The notes under the pieces were generated by a model. It saw only the letters and a list, made by a program, of their open reading frames with translations, made no database searches and was not told where the DNA came from. A stretch of DNA of 64,000 nucleotides from Terebella lapidaria. Its lineage: Eukaryota > Annelida > Polychaeta > Terebellida > Terebellidae. The position numbers and the translations under genes were made by a program. The stretch covers positions 97,621,515 to 97,685,514 of the forward strand of contig OX424555.1 of assembly GCA_949152475.1 (NCBI GenBank), read 5' to 3'. Below, piece after piece: positions 20,316-30,193 of the stretch; within the stretch, counting starts at the first letter, position 1; each line of letters starts with the position of its first letter.

Positions 20316-21903
20316 CATGTATAGTTAAGTTATTTAACTCCCTGTCACTACCAATAGGGTATGTGATAATATTTAGAATGATATATCTGATTGCTTTATT
20401 GGAACCACCAAATCGGTTATATACTTTACATTTATACATCTGAGTTCCACTTCATATAAGGCTAATATCGACAAAACCATGGTTACTTTGAAGTAGGACC
20501 CCTTCATCTCAATGCAGATATCGATCTCGACTGAAAACCATGGGTTGCCTAAAAACGATCCAACAAAGTTATGATCTCCACCTGTAAGTACTTATAACTG
20601 AGGTAGACAAGTTGATTCCTTTGGTGACTCTGAACAATCAGGTACTTGATCCCTGGACATATCGACACGCTTGTTTACCGCCTTGACATTAAAATGGATA
20701 AGCTAAGGCGTATGTACGTGTGCCGCACTATCTCGGCAAATATTAACCTTGGAGCAGCGCTTCCAAGCTTGCGAAAAAAGTAAGAATTTTTTGTGTGTAC
20801 TTTTCTAAACTCTGCCTGTAATAAGGGATCGATTCTTGAGTGTTTGATCTGTTTTATCACATCTGATCGTGCGATCGGTGGGCAAATGGGTTGCCTGATT
20901 GTTGGGTAAAAGATTGAGCTGCCGATTGATTATCTGTTGACTCCCCGACCTTGTGTAAACATTAATGATTGACGTTTTTGTCAACAAGGCGCTTCACGAT
21001 CGATTTTATGAAAACAAATCACATCGTTGGTCAGTAGCCAGTTACTTATAGTTACCTGGTTCAGTAGACGGATATTGACAGGATTAGTGAGATTGGCGAG
21101 CCTTGGAAATACTAGTAATGGGATTACATAAATTACATGTAGTTCGATGCCGTGCTTAAAAGTAGTGCGTGTAACCAGAAATAAATATGTATTTTTGGTG
21201 TTACCAAGCAGTAGTGATTTAACAAACCTCTTCTATGGTTCTATGATTACAATTCAGTTTACTACCTGTGTTGGGTGCGTATCATCCAGAGGATTATTGG
21301 TCAGTCCAGGTAACTTCTACATACAGGGCCAGGCAAAAACCTGGTGTGCTATAGGTAACCTTATCTGGTTGGGTTATGTAGCCTAACCTTATATCGTCGA
21401 CTCGAATAAATTGCACAATATCACATATCGTATATCTATACATCATACATCTTTACGATATGGTACTGGTTCAGATGTTGAAAATCATAACGACTTATAT
21501 TCTATCGTGACAAGTACATGTACTCCAACAATCCAAACGAATGCTACGGGGCGCTAATTTCTTTGATCGATTGCAGACATTAGAATAGGCGACCGGGAGA
21601 CTTGACAGCCTTGAATGTTGCGGAGGTAACGATTGTGAAATCGATTTCACGTGAATGAAGAGAAGTTCTGACTCCTGGAGAGTGGATCACATTACATGCG
21701 AGGGAGTTCTTCTGATAGAACAGTCGATCATATAAATGTAGAGACGATGGCATAATTTTCCTTACGATCAATCTTGTCAGCTACAGAAGTGATGTAAGGG
21801 ATAACAGACAGACAGTTGTGATATTCCACATTTAGACAACACTCAAAGACACATATATCCAGACAGCAACAAGCTTCCCCTGGCCAGAGTTTCTCAATCC
21901 CAG
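20316..21903. other. intergenic or intronic DNA upstream of the TRAF-type gene
   Basis: No gene, RNA or clear repeat structure was recognised. Upstream exons of the TRAF-type gene could be here but none could be supported. Confidence 0.4.
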
Positions 21904-21908
21904 TGACC

Positions 21909-22646
21909 ATGAGGCGCGTCACGTACGGCCAGCCGTCCGCAACGACCACACGGCCCTGTGACAACGTTCGACTCGGCTGTAAGCTCAGGCTCCATGACAG
22001 AGAACGGGCCGAACACCTGGCCGAGTGCCGCTACGTCTATGTCAGGTGTGAGGCTTGTGGCAAGCGAGTCTTGCTTCTGGACCTCCACAGCCATCAGACC
22101 TACAACAAGTGTTACGAGCACAAGTTGCGTCAGGAAGTCACTCGTGGTCTGCGCCGCACACACTCTGAGGTCCGCCTGCATCAAAAGACCTTACTTGCCG
22201 AGGAAGCACGCCGTCAGGTTGCCAAACACTGGTCCTTCCGACTGCGTGTCCATGAGAAATCTGGATCAACACCGCGGGTTCCATCTGCAGCAGACTGCGT
22301 GCTAGTTCGGGACTGTCGCTCTGCCAGGGACGCCGGCCTGGATAGTGCCAGGGGCACGGAGCGAGGTCCCAGTCGGAGCCTGACCTTCCTCACAGACCTG
22401 CCAGACCCGGAGGCGTCCACCCAGCCGACCAGGGCCTCCACTCGCCAGGGCAGCGATGGTATGGACCATGACAGCGACGACGAGACGATGTTATCCATGG
22501 AGCTGCTTGGGCGCACCTTCTCTCGAATGGAAACCCTTCAGTGCACCAGGTGTTTGAAGAGATACTTGGCGAGCTCCAATCACGAAGGGGCTTGCAAGTG
22601 GCACAAAGGGGTACGGCTGATTCAATCGTTCAATATCCACAACTGA
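21909..22646 (+). CDS. TRAF-type zinc-finger protein with a C-terminal Cys/His (CHORD-like) half-domain
   Basis: The open frame holds a TRAF-type zinc finger near its start (GCKLRLHDRERAEHL, CRYVYVRCEACGKRV, HSHQ), a Lys/Arg-rich helix, a Ser/Asp-rich linker and a Cys/His motif at the end (CTRCLKRY, NHEGACKWHKG). The last block resembles the first half of a CHORD-type zinc module. ATG 21909 could be the start, but a good acceptor (ttctcaatcccag, ending 21903) means it may instead be an internal exon. Codon GGG after KWHK is followed by GTACGG, a usable phase-0 donor near 22612, so the frame to TGA 22646 may be intron read-through. Function is unknown; TRAF fingers usually bind protein or ubiquitin partners. 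Confidence 0.7.
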   Translation: MRRVTYGQPSATTTRPCDNVRLGCKLRLHDRERAEHLAECRYVYVRCEACGKRVLLLDLHSHQTYNKCYEHKLRQEVTRGLRRTHSEVRLHQKTLLAEEARRQVAKHWSFRLRVHEKSGSTPRVPSAADCVLVRDCRSARDAGLDSARGTERGPSRSLTFLTDLPDPEASTQPTRASTRQGSDGMDHDSDDETMLSMELLGRTFSRMETLQCTRCLKRYLASSNHEGACKWHKGVRLIQSFNIHN

Positions 22647-22817
22647 ACTTAGTGCTTATTCTACTATATCCTTGTCGATATGATGTATAATGTTCAATTG
22701 TTTTTTTCTCACTTCTTTCCTCGACTCTTGTATGATGCCAACCATCAACAGCCGGTAAGTGCACACAACCAGAAAAGATGTGTTGTAAAATTGTTCTTGT
22801 TGATATCAAAGAATATA

Positions 22818-22821
22818 TGTG
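22818..22821 (+). other. left target-site duplication (TGTG) of the 14-kb LTR element
   Basis: TGTG precedes the 5' LTR, and TGTG follows the 3' LTR at 36814-36817. A 5-bp ATGTG reading is possible if the LTR ends one base earlier. Confidence 0.75.
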
Positions 22822-23556
22822 TGTGGCGATTTTGCCCTAAGCACGCGGCAGGTGATTGTAAACATAAAAGCCATTTATGTGGCCTTTCTGTACTTGGCCT
22901 TGTTTTGACATGCTCCGTTCGAGCGTGCGTTGCCACGGCGACGTATTGTAATTTACGCTCCAGTAAACTATAACAATGGATCGATTTAACCTCGCGTGCG
23001 CCCTGCAGTTTCTGGTGTATTATATATACACTGGAAGCGACTCGTTCGAGGAGATTGTCCAAGATCGAGACTAGGACGCACACGAGGCTCGCCATGAGCT
23101 TTGTGTTCCCTGGGTCTGAGTAGTGGGCTCCTAGAGCCCTGGGGACGATTTCCGTGGGGAGGCCCGGGCTGGGAGAGACGAGTTGCTGACTCGGGGGCCT
23201 TCGGCCCTGTGGATCGCCAGCTCTCTCCCTTCCCGGGACATGTGACAGAGGCTCTGGCCAGCATGTCGGACTGTACGGGGTTCCGTCCCCGAGGCAGACC
23301 GCGGCTCGCCAGGCCCCGCCAGTTAACACCGTGGTGATGAACCAGTTTCTGAACGGTGTCCGTAGGCCTGGGAGTGTCGGGTGGGCTGTTACCTGGTTAC
23401 CGTTAATGATGAAGTAGTTACCGTGTCCGCCGCGACCTCCGGTGAGCGGCCCTGCCGCGAGGATCCGGAATAGCGGATGCGTGTCCGCAAGGACTCGGAT
23501 GAGAGAGGACTATCCTCGAGGATCCCGAAGAGCGGACGGTAGTCAATAACTTTACA
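22822..23556 (+). repeat. 5' LTR (735 bp)
   Basis: The LTR begins TGTGGCGATTTTGCCC and ends CTTTACA. It is the same length as the 3' LTR. The only difference noticed by eye is GATGCGTGTCC here versus GATGCGCGTCC in the 3' copy. A TATATATA run at 23021-23028 is a candidate promoter core. No canonical AATAAA was found inside. The antisense open frame across it appears in both LTR copies and is not taken as a gene. Confidence 0.95.
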
Positions 23557-23557
23557 T

Positions 23558-23569
23558 TGGTGCCGTGAC
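23558..23569 (+). promoter_or_regulatory. primer-binding site, tRNA-His type
   Basis: TGGTGCCGTGAC starts two bases after the LTR. It is the reverse complement of a tRNA 3' end reading GTCACGGCA plus CCA, which matches animal tRNA-His as I recall it. Complementarity drops off beyond 12 nt. Confidence 0.7.
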
Positions 23570-23669
23570 CAGGATCAGTCCGACAGTGTTCCATCGCAGC
23601 CTACCGTCACAGTGTTGTAGCCTCCTTAGTCCCTGGGGATCGCCCGCTCCTCAAGGACATCTCAAAGGA

Positions 23670-25886
23670 ATGACTAAAGAGAAAGATAAGGCCAAAGATA
23701 AGGCCGATGAACCCAAGGGGAGGGATAAGGGTGGAAATGTCGCGGACCACACCCGGTCGCGCGACAGCCACCGTGAGACGTCTCCGGACGACTCCGGTGG
23801 CCGGAAGGAACGCGCGGAAACCTCCGTGGACAAGACCCCGTCCGCGGAGACGACTCCGGCGTCCCTGGCCCCGTCTTCGGACGTAGGGTTGAGCCCCGCG
23901 GGGCCGCAGCAGGAGTTGCCGTCAAGGCCGGACCTTGACGTGTTAGGCGCGGTGGGTGGAGCTGGCAACGGCTCTACGCCGCGCCCGCCCGTGCCCAGAA
24001 CAGATCCGTGGCAATCGGCACCCTTCCATAAGACGCCTTCAAGCGTCCGGAATCGAGCGCCAATGCATGCGGGTCCTTCTGGACGAGCGGACCAGTCATA
24101 CCAGATGCCGCACCCGGCCGGGTGGACTCCCTCGCGAGCCTCCGGCATGGGTTCTGGTCGGTCCGCACCGGGCAGTGTGGTGGATCAGCTCACCGACGCA
24201 CTTGGCGAGCTGGCCCCCCTCGGGCGCTATGACCGCGCCCGGTCGCCCCATCAGGGACGATCAGACCGGCGGAACCGCTCCCCTTCTCCGCTGTCACAAG
24301 GCAACTCGGGGCCTTTGACGGAGAGGGAGAGGTGGCTGATATCCGAGGCGCTTGTACTGTTCAAGCGGAATCAGCTGCATTCGAGCGTTGACCCGTCGGT
24401 CACCCTAAGTCCGGGGATGTCTGGGCCAGTAGCCCCTCCCCAAGTCCTGCCGAGTCCGCAGGCGCCAGTGGCCCCCGCAATGGGACCCGCGCCTGCCCCG
24501 CGGCTCGGAGGCACCACGTTGGCGACCGCGTCGACCGTTCCGACGGTTGGAGCGCAAGCCGCGTGGTCGACTTACCCTGGCACGTACAGTGTGTCGGACG
24601 GGCAGTGGCAACAGGCGGCTTCGGCCCCAAGCTTTGCCGCCCCTTCTGGAGCCTACCCAGTAGGTTCGATGGGAGCCCCGCCCGCACCTAGCCAGAGTGG
24701 GTTTTCAGCGGGAATGATCCCGGCGGCAAACGTGAGCTTCCCTGCTCCTATGTCCGCGGCGTCGATGTTTGCTCCGGCAGACTCCGCCGCAGGCGCGGGA
24801 AGCGCGCGGAACTTGCCGCAGTACACGGACGACCCCGGAGCCGGGACCGCACGTCGGGCGCGTAGCAAACGCGATGACGGGCCCGACCACTCTTCGTGGC
24901 GGAAACGGTTCAACGGGGATAACGCCGACTTGGAGGACTACTTGCTCCAGGTATGGCGTACCGCCGTGTACGAAGGATGGTCCCAGCCTGAAGCTGGACA
25001 CGTCCTCACGGGGAGCCTGGAAGGGAAAGCTCTCCGCGTGATGCCGTGTCTGCCGGTAGGAACAGTGACGTTCGGCGAGGTTGCTCGTCAACTTCGCCTG
25101 CTGTTCCCGCCGACGACCAATCGGCGGCAGTCTGAACGAGAGTTCAAGGCGCGTATCCGCCAGCCGACTGAGTCCGTGACAGACTATGCGTACAGCTTAC
25201 GCATACTCGGCCGGAGAGCTTTTCCGGACATGGACTCCAGACGGTTTGAGACGATGCTGATCGATCAGTTCATCGATGGCCAGCCTTACCACCTAGCGTA
25301 CGGGCTGGCCACCCATGAAAAGCGATCGATGGAGGAGGCGATAGACTCCGCGCTTGCGCTTGAGATGGCTGTCCGTCCTAGACAGTTGCCTCCAGCCTCG
25401 GCTCCGGCCCCGGCTGTACCCGCGCAGGTGGCGACTCCTCCTCCGGTCAAGGCATCGCAGGTAACCCCGTGGCAGGACCCGGTCGTCCGGGAACCCGCCA
25501 GGGAACCTACCCAGCAGTGGGTTAGTGCGCCGGCACCCTCTACAGGGGCGCCCGCACATGCGGCACCGGTCGCCGCGCCGCGCTCGCCTTCGGACGAGTG
25601 CGACATAGAGGAATACGACCTCGGCGCCGCGCAGATGATTGCGCACTGCGCCGGGCTCGAAGCTCCGGGAGCCGCAGAATGTTGCGCGTTCACCTCCGGA
25701 CCAGCTCAGAACCGTCCCTGCTACTTCTGCGGAAAACAGGGACACTTTTGGCTGAAGTGTCCAGAGTTGTTGGAACGCCTGCGGTCGCGCGGATACCAGG
25801 GAGCTCTCCCTGGCCCGCAACGGAGGAATTCCTTCCGGTCTGGTCCTCCGGGACAGCAGAATCGGAACCCGCGGCAGGGAAACTAG
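23670..25886 (+). CDS. gag: Gag polyprotein of the 14-kb LTR element
   Basis: Gag forms the retrotransposon particle and packages its RNA. The frame from ATG 23670 gives 738 aa. The order is a Lys/Asp-rich basic start, a long Pro/Ala/Ser-rich disordered region, a capsid-like helical region (about 24890-25380, with SSWRKRF, EDYLLQVW and EREFKARI followed by the TESVTDYAYSLR block typical of Gypsy capsid), an Ala/Pro linker, and one CCHC zinc knuckle (CYFCGKQGHFWLKC, about 25720). The open frame continues upstream of 23670 without an ATG. The gag stop TAG 25884 directly follows the slippery heptamer. Confidence 0.9.
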   Translation: MTKEKDKAKDKADEPKGRDKGGNVADHTRSRDSHRETSPDDSGGRKERAETSVDKTPSAETTPASLAPSSDVGLSPAGPQQELPSRPDLDVLGAVGGAGNGSTPRPPVPRTDPWQSAPFHKTPSSVRNRAPMHAGPSGRADQSYQMPHPAGWTPSRASGMGSGRSAPGSVVDQLTDALGELAPLGRYDRARSPHQGRSDRRNRSPSPLSQGNSGPLTERERWLISEALVLFKRNQLHSSVDPSVTLSPGMSGPVAPPQVLPSPQAPVAPAMGPAPAPRLGGTTLATASTVPTVGAQAAWSTYPGTYSVSDGQWQQAASAPSFAAPSGAYPVGSMGAPPAPSQSGFSAGMIPAANVSFPAPMSAASMFAPADSAAGAGSARNLPQYTDDPGAGTARRARSKRDDGPDHSSWRKRFNGDNADLEDYLLQVWRTAVYEGWSQPEAGHVLTGSLEGKALRVMPCLPVGTVTFGEVARQLRLLFPPTTNRRQSEREFKARIRQPTESVTDYAYSLRILGRRAFPDMDSRRFETMLIDQFIDGQPYHLAYGLATHEKRSMEEAIDSALALEMAVRPRQLPPASAPAPAVPAQVATPPPVKASQVTPWQDPVVREPAREPTQQWVSAPAPSTGAPAHAAPVAAPRSPSDECDIEEYDLGAAQMIAHCAGLEAPGAAECCAFTSGPAQNRPCYFCGKQGHFWLKCPELLERLRSRGYQGALPGPQRRNSFRSGPPGQQNRNPRQGN
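25877..25883 (+). promoter_or_regulatory. -1 programmed ribosomal frameshift site (GGGAAAC)
   Basis: The heptamer G-GGA-AAC is in the correct X-XXY-YYZ phase relative to gag, and its last base touches the UAG stop. Shifting back one base enters the pol frame, which is open there. Heptamers of this kind are used by several retroviruses (established knowledge). A downstream stem or pseudoknot was not confirmed by eye. Confidence 0.75.
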
Positions 25887-28800
25887 ATCCGGACGTGGTG
25901 GCGACCAACACTGCGTCCGGGGATAGTTGTTCGGTGGCAAACGATGCCGCCCCACCCGCTGATGAGCAGGACGGACCCCAAGTGGATATGACTTCTCCGG
26001 AAGTAGTCCTTGGAGACCAGTCTAGCTCCTCCGCGGCTGGGGCGGATGGCGAGGACTCCGTAGATGAGCCCAGCGCGTGCGAAAGGTATCGCCCGACCTG
26101 CGCGCTGGTGAGGGACCCCTGCTGGTACCTGCCCCTGTCCTTCGGACGGGAGCCGGTCCGGTTCCTCATAGACTCAGGCTCGGAGGTGACCCTCGTGGCC
26201 GCCGGAACGTTTAGGAAGGAGCCCGCACTCCGCAACCTCGAGTTGCGAGATCCCGGACCGTACAAGCTCTACGGAGCGGGAGACAACCGCATCCGTATCC
26301 ATGGCATCATCGATCTGCCTATTACCCTTGGGGACAAGGTGTATCTGACAGAGGCGATCGTGGCGGATATCGGAGCGGCCGGGATAATTGGGATGAATTT
26401 CCTACGGGTCCACCGGGTGATTGCCAACTTTAGCGCTGGCGAGTTCCGGATGGGAGAGGACACACACTTCCTCTTCCGCTCGGGCCCGATGCATTCATTC
26501 CAGATGCGGACATCGCGCACTGTAGTAGTGCCGCCGATGAGTGAGATGATCATCGAGACGAGGCCGCGGCGTCCCCGCATGCCCCTCGATGGTCGTCCGT
26601 GTATAGTGCAACCCGTGAGCAGTTTCGCCGCAGGAACGGGGCTCGTGCTGGGTGGGGCCCTGGTCATGTCCAACCCCCGCGCGATGCCCATCCTCGTGGT
26701 GAATCCTACGGATGCTCCGATTGTACTGAAGCGCGGATGCATAGCAGCTACTGCTATTCCCGCGGCTTCGAGTCGTGTCATCCCCGACGATCCGGTCTGC
26801 CGCGCTGCGTGCGCGACGGCGGCCGCCGGAGATGATCCGTTCACCCTGCCGGACCATTTGGAATCTCGGGTTCCGAAGGACCGGTTGGATGAAGAGCAGC
26901 GCCAAGCGCTCCGCAGACTGCTGCGGCAGTATGCGGATGTGTTCATGGGTCCTGATGGTGCGGTTGGCAAGACTGACGTCGCCAAGCACCGCATCGACCT
27001 CGTGGACGAGCGTCCTCTCAAGCAGCGTCTTCGTCGGGCAGCAATAGTGCACCAAGAGGTCATAGACCAGGAGGTGCAAAAGATGCTCGACTTGGACATC
27101 ATCGAACCCAGTGACAGCCCTTGGGCCAGTCCGGTGGTTATGGTGAAGAAGAAGGACGGCTCGTGGAGGTTCTGCGTGGACTATCGGAAACTCAACGATG
27201 CCACGCGGAAGGACTCATATCCTCTCCCGCACATTGAGGATACCTTCGATGCCCTGGCCGGGTCGCACTATTTCTGTGCTCTGGATCTGGCCTCCGGGTA
27301 TTGGCAGGTGGAGATGGAGGAGAGTGATCGGGCGAAGACTGCCTTCGTTACCAAGAACGGGCTCTACCAATTCAAGGTAATGCCGTTCGGGCTCTGTAAC
27401 GCACCAGCGACGTTCGAGCGCCTCATGGAGATGGTACTCAAAGGGTTCCTCTGGAAGCGATGTATGGTCTACATCGACGATGTCGTCGTGTATGGCCGGT
27501 CGTTCGAGGAAACCCTCACCAACCTTCAGATGGTGCTCCATCGCATCCGCGGAGCAGGGCTTAAATTGAAGCCAAGTAAGTGCGAACTATTCGCGCAGGA
27601 AATCCTGTACTTGGGCTTCATGGTAACGGGCACCGGAGTGAGACCAGACCCCGCAAAGGTGGCGGCCGTGCAGAAATGGCCTCCGCCATGTAACGTGGCG
27701 GACGTGAGGTCCTTCTTGGGCTTCGCAAGCTACCATCGCAGGTTTATTCGCGGCTTTGCGGAGATCGCGCGTCCCCTTACTATCCTCACGGAAAAGGGCG
27801 CCGATTTTGTTTGGTCCGCCGAGCAGGCTAACGCCTTCTCGGGACTCCGGCAGGCCTTGGTAATGGCCCCGGTGCTGCGGCACCCTCGTCCAGACTGCGA
27901 GTTCATCCTGGACACTGACGCGAGTAACTTCGCACTCGGCGGTGTCCTCTCGCAGATCGTGGATGGGCAAGAGCGGGTAGTAGCTTATGCGAGTGTGGCC
28001 TTGAGCCGCTCTCAAATGAACTACTGTACCACTCATCGCGAGTTGCTCGCAGTGGTTACGATGACCAAGCGCTTCCGGCACTATTTGTTGGGACGCCATT
28101 TCCGCTTGCGGACTGATCATAGTTCGCTGAGATGGCTCCTCAACTATAGTGAGGCCGATGGCTTGGTGGCGCGGTGGCTCGTCAAACTCCAAGAGTATGA
28201 CATGCAGATAGAGCATCGCGCTGGTAAGTTGCACGGCAACGCGGACGGCCTGTCCCGTTGTCATAAGTGCAAGAATCCGGGTTGTGCAGGGATGGCACCA
28301 TTCCAGCAAGCCGCGGATTCGTCCTCAGACTCGGAATTGGACGTTCCGGGGAGACCGCAGGCCGCCGCCCCCTCTAACAACACGGCGGCCGGAGCGTCTA
28401 GGGCTCATCTCCGCGCGCGGACCCGCCGATATCGGCGAGGGCGTCCCGCATATGAAGCGGAGGTGCGGCTCAGCTCCAGCGAGTCTTCCTCGAGTCCGGC
28501 GGTGTACTCCTCGTGGGTACCCTCGTCCTCTGGAGAGTCTGAGTATGAGCGGTCCTTGCCCCCTGTGGTGATGGCCGCTGCGGCGCAGCCGGACGCGACG
28601 GATGAGGAGCCTAATTACTTGGGTGGCTACTCTCCGGCGCAGATAGCTGCGGCGCAGAGAGCTGACAGAGCTCTGGCACCGGTAATCACAGCCCTTGAGG
28701 CCGGCCAGAAGCCCTCGAAGGATGAGCGAAAGACCTACAGGGAGGAGACCTTGTCTCTAGTATCTCAGTGGGAACGACTCTCCTTGAGGGATGGCCTCCT

Positions 28801-30193
28801 GTACCGGCGCTATGAGCCACCGACCCCACTGCCTCCAATATGGCAGTTGGTGCTTCCGGCGGAGCTGCGGAAAGAAGTACTCCACCAGTTGCATGACCTC
28901 CGGGTGACCGGTCACTTGGGAATCCGGAGGACCGTCCATAGGCTACAACAGCGCTTTCATTGGCCTGGTAGCGGCTTGGACGTGCAACGGTGGTGCGCAG
29001 CCTGCCCTCGGTGTCAAGCTCGCAAAGGAGTCCCGACTCCTGGCCGCCACCCCTTAACCACGGTTAAGGCGGGCGCGCCGTTTGATCGGATAGCTTTGGA
29101 TATACTGGATACCCACCGGGTCACCCCGCGCGGTTTCCGGTACATCCTGGTGATATCCGACTATTTTACCAAGTATACCGACGCCTACCCACTGCGCCGC
29201 CAGACTGCGGACGAGGTAGCTCGGTTATTGGTGAATAGATGGGTGGTGTACCATGGGGTACCTAAACAGGTACATTCGGATCAGGGCACGCAATTTGAGA
29301 GCAACCTGTTCCGGAACCTAGCACAGATGCTAGGGAGTACCAAGGTGCGGACCACCCCCTACAGGCCCCAGTCTGATGGCCAGGTCGAACGCTTTAATCG
29401 ATCGGTCCTCAACATGCTGGCGGCCTTTGTGAATGATCGTGCGAATGATTGGGATGACCACCTCCCGTATGTCTTAATGGCGTACAGGTCGTCGGTCCAC
29501 TCTTCGACCGGAGTTACTCCGCACGCGATGTTGTACGGCCGGGAGTTAAATTTGCCCGTGGATATTATGTATCCAACTGCGGCAGAGACCGGCGCGGTAC
29601 CCCAGTGCGGTCCGGAATACGTGGAGTGGATTCGCCGCACCCTGGCGAACGCCCATGATTTCGCGCGCGCGCGCCTGGACAAGTCTGCCCTCCGGCAGAA
29701 GCGAGGCTATGACGCCCATGCTAAGGGTAGGCCAGCTTTTGCGGAAGGCGACAAGGTGCGCTACTATTATCCGCCGCTTAAGCAAGGCAATAAATTTGCT
29801 AAGCCGTGGATAGGCCCGTTTACCGTACTGAAACAGGTGACAGATGTGGACTACCGGATCCGGAGGGATTCCGATCCGGACAGGGTTCTGGTTGTCCATA
29901 TCGATAATCTGAAGAAGTACGAGGGCCCGCTGGTCATGGATCCGCTAATTCAAGATGCGGAACCGGATGATGCTCCCGTATGGGATCCGCCCGGTCAGCA
30001 TCCGCGGACTCCGGACGAGCGTGTGCGCCGTATGGTGGGCCTCCCGGACCTCTCTGACCCGTCAGATGATGGACTGGGTGGCTATCAGCCAGATGACGGC
30101 GATCCGCAGGTACCCCCACTCCCTCCAGTACCTGCGGATGACGGGCGGCCACGCCGGAAACCACGTGCGCCAGCCCGGTATGGGTGGGAATAA
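25883..30193 (+). CDS. pol: Pol polyprotein (protease, RT, RNase H, integrase) of the 14-kb element
   Basis: Pol overlaps gag in the -1 frame (open from 25598). Order: aspartic protease with LIDSGSEV (about 26167) and IIGMNFL; RT with KKKDGSWRFCVDYRKLN, LDLASGYWQVEM and the YIDD catalytic box (about 27470); RNase H with LDTDAS and TDHSSLRWLL; integrase with an H-H-C-C zinc domain (HxxRVTGHLG, CPRCQ), the DDE core (ALDILD, HSDQGTQFE, GQVERFN) and a GPY/F module (PWIGPFTVLKQV, about 29800). Integrase follows RNase H, as in Ty3/Gypsy. No chromodomain was seen; the tail is Pro/Asp-rich. All catalytic residues look intact. Confidence 0.95.
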   Translation, partial: LDPDVVATNTASGDSCSVANDAAPPADEQDGPQVDMTSPEVVLGDQSSSSAAGADGEDSVDEPSACERYRPTCALVRDPCWYLPLSFGREPVRFLIDSGSEVTLVAAGTFRKEPALRNLELRDPGPYKLYGAGDNRIRIHGIIDLPITLGDKVYLTEAIVADIGAAGIIGMNFLRVHRVIANFSAGEFRMGEDTHFLFRSGPMHSFQMRTSRTVVVPPMSEMIIETRPRRPRMPLDGRPCIVQPVSSFAAGTGLVLGGALVMSNPRAMPILVVNPTDAPIVLKRGCIAATAIPAASSRVIPDDPVCRAACATAAAGDDPFTLPDHLESRVPKDRLDEEQRQALRRLLRQYADVFMGPDGAVGKTDVAKHRIDLVDERPLKQRLRRAAIVHQEVIDQEVQKMLDLDIIEPSDSPWASPVVMVKKKDGSWRFCVDYRKLNDATRKDSYPLPHIEDTFDALAGSHYFCALDLASGYWQVEMEESDRAKTAFVTKNGLYQFKVMPFGLCNAPATFERLMEMVLKGFLWKRCMVYIDDVVVYGRSFEETLTNLQMVLHRIRGAGLKLKPSKCELFAQEILYLGFMVTGTGVRPDPAKVAAVQKWPPPCNVADVRSFLGFASYHRRFIRGFAEIARPLTILTEKGADFVWSAEQANAFSGLRQALVMAPVLRHPRPDCEFILDTDASNFALGGVLSQIVDGQERVVAYASVALSRSQMNYCTTHRELLAVVTMTKRFRHYLLGRHFRLRTDHSSLRWLLNYSEADGLVARWLVKLQEYDMQIEHRAGKLHGNADGLSRCHKCKNPGCAGMAPFQQAADSSSDSELDVPGRPQAAAPSNNTAAGASRAHLRARTRRYRRGRPAYEAEVRLSSSESSSSPAVYSSWVPSSSGESEYERSLPPVVMAAAAQPDATDEEPNYLGGYSPAQIAAAQRADRALAPVITALEAGQKPSKDERKTYREETLSLVSQWERLSLRDGLLYRRYEPPTPLPPIWQLVLPAELRKEVLHQLHDLRVTGHLGIRRTVHRLQQRFHWPGSGLDVQRWCAACPRCQARKGVPTPGRHPLTTVKAGAPFDRIALDILDTHRVTPRGFRYILVISDYFTKYTDAYPLRRQTADEVARLLVNRWVVYHGVPKQVHSDQGTQFESNLFRNLAQMLGSTKVRTTPYRPQSDGQVERFNRSVLNMLAAFVNDRANDWDDHLPYVLMAYRSSVHSSTGVTPHAMLYGRELNLPVDIMYPTAAETGAVPQCGPEYVEWIRRTLANAHDFARARLDKSALRQKRGYDAHAKGRPAFAEGDKVRYYYPPLKQGNKFAKPWIGPFTVLKQVTDVDYRIRRDSDPDRVLVVHIDNLKKYEGPLVMDPLIQDAEPDDAPVWDPPGQHPRTPDERVRRMVGLPDLSDPSDDGLGGYQPDDGDPQVPPLPPVPADDGRPRRKPRAPARYGWE

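Noticed and set aside
22745..23329. Antisense 194-codon frame over the 5' LTR, and its 217-codon counterpart over the 3' LTR (35933-36586)
   Set aside because: The shared part is LTR sequence, GC-rich and open by chance. No recognised domain.
24400..29900. Many antisense ORFs (up to 277 codons) opposite gag and pol
   Set aside because: Shadows of a GC-rich coding strand with CCG/CGG-biased codons. No independent domains.
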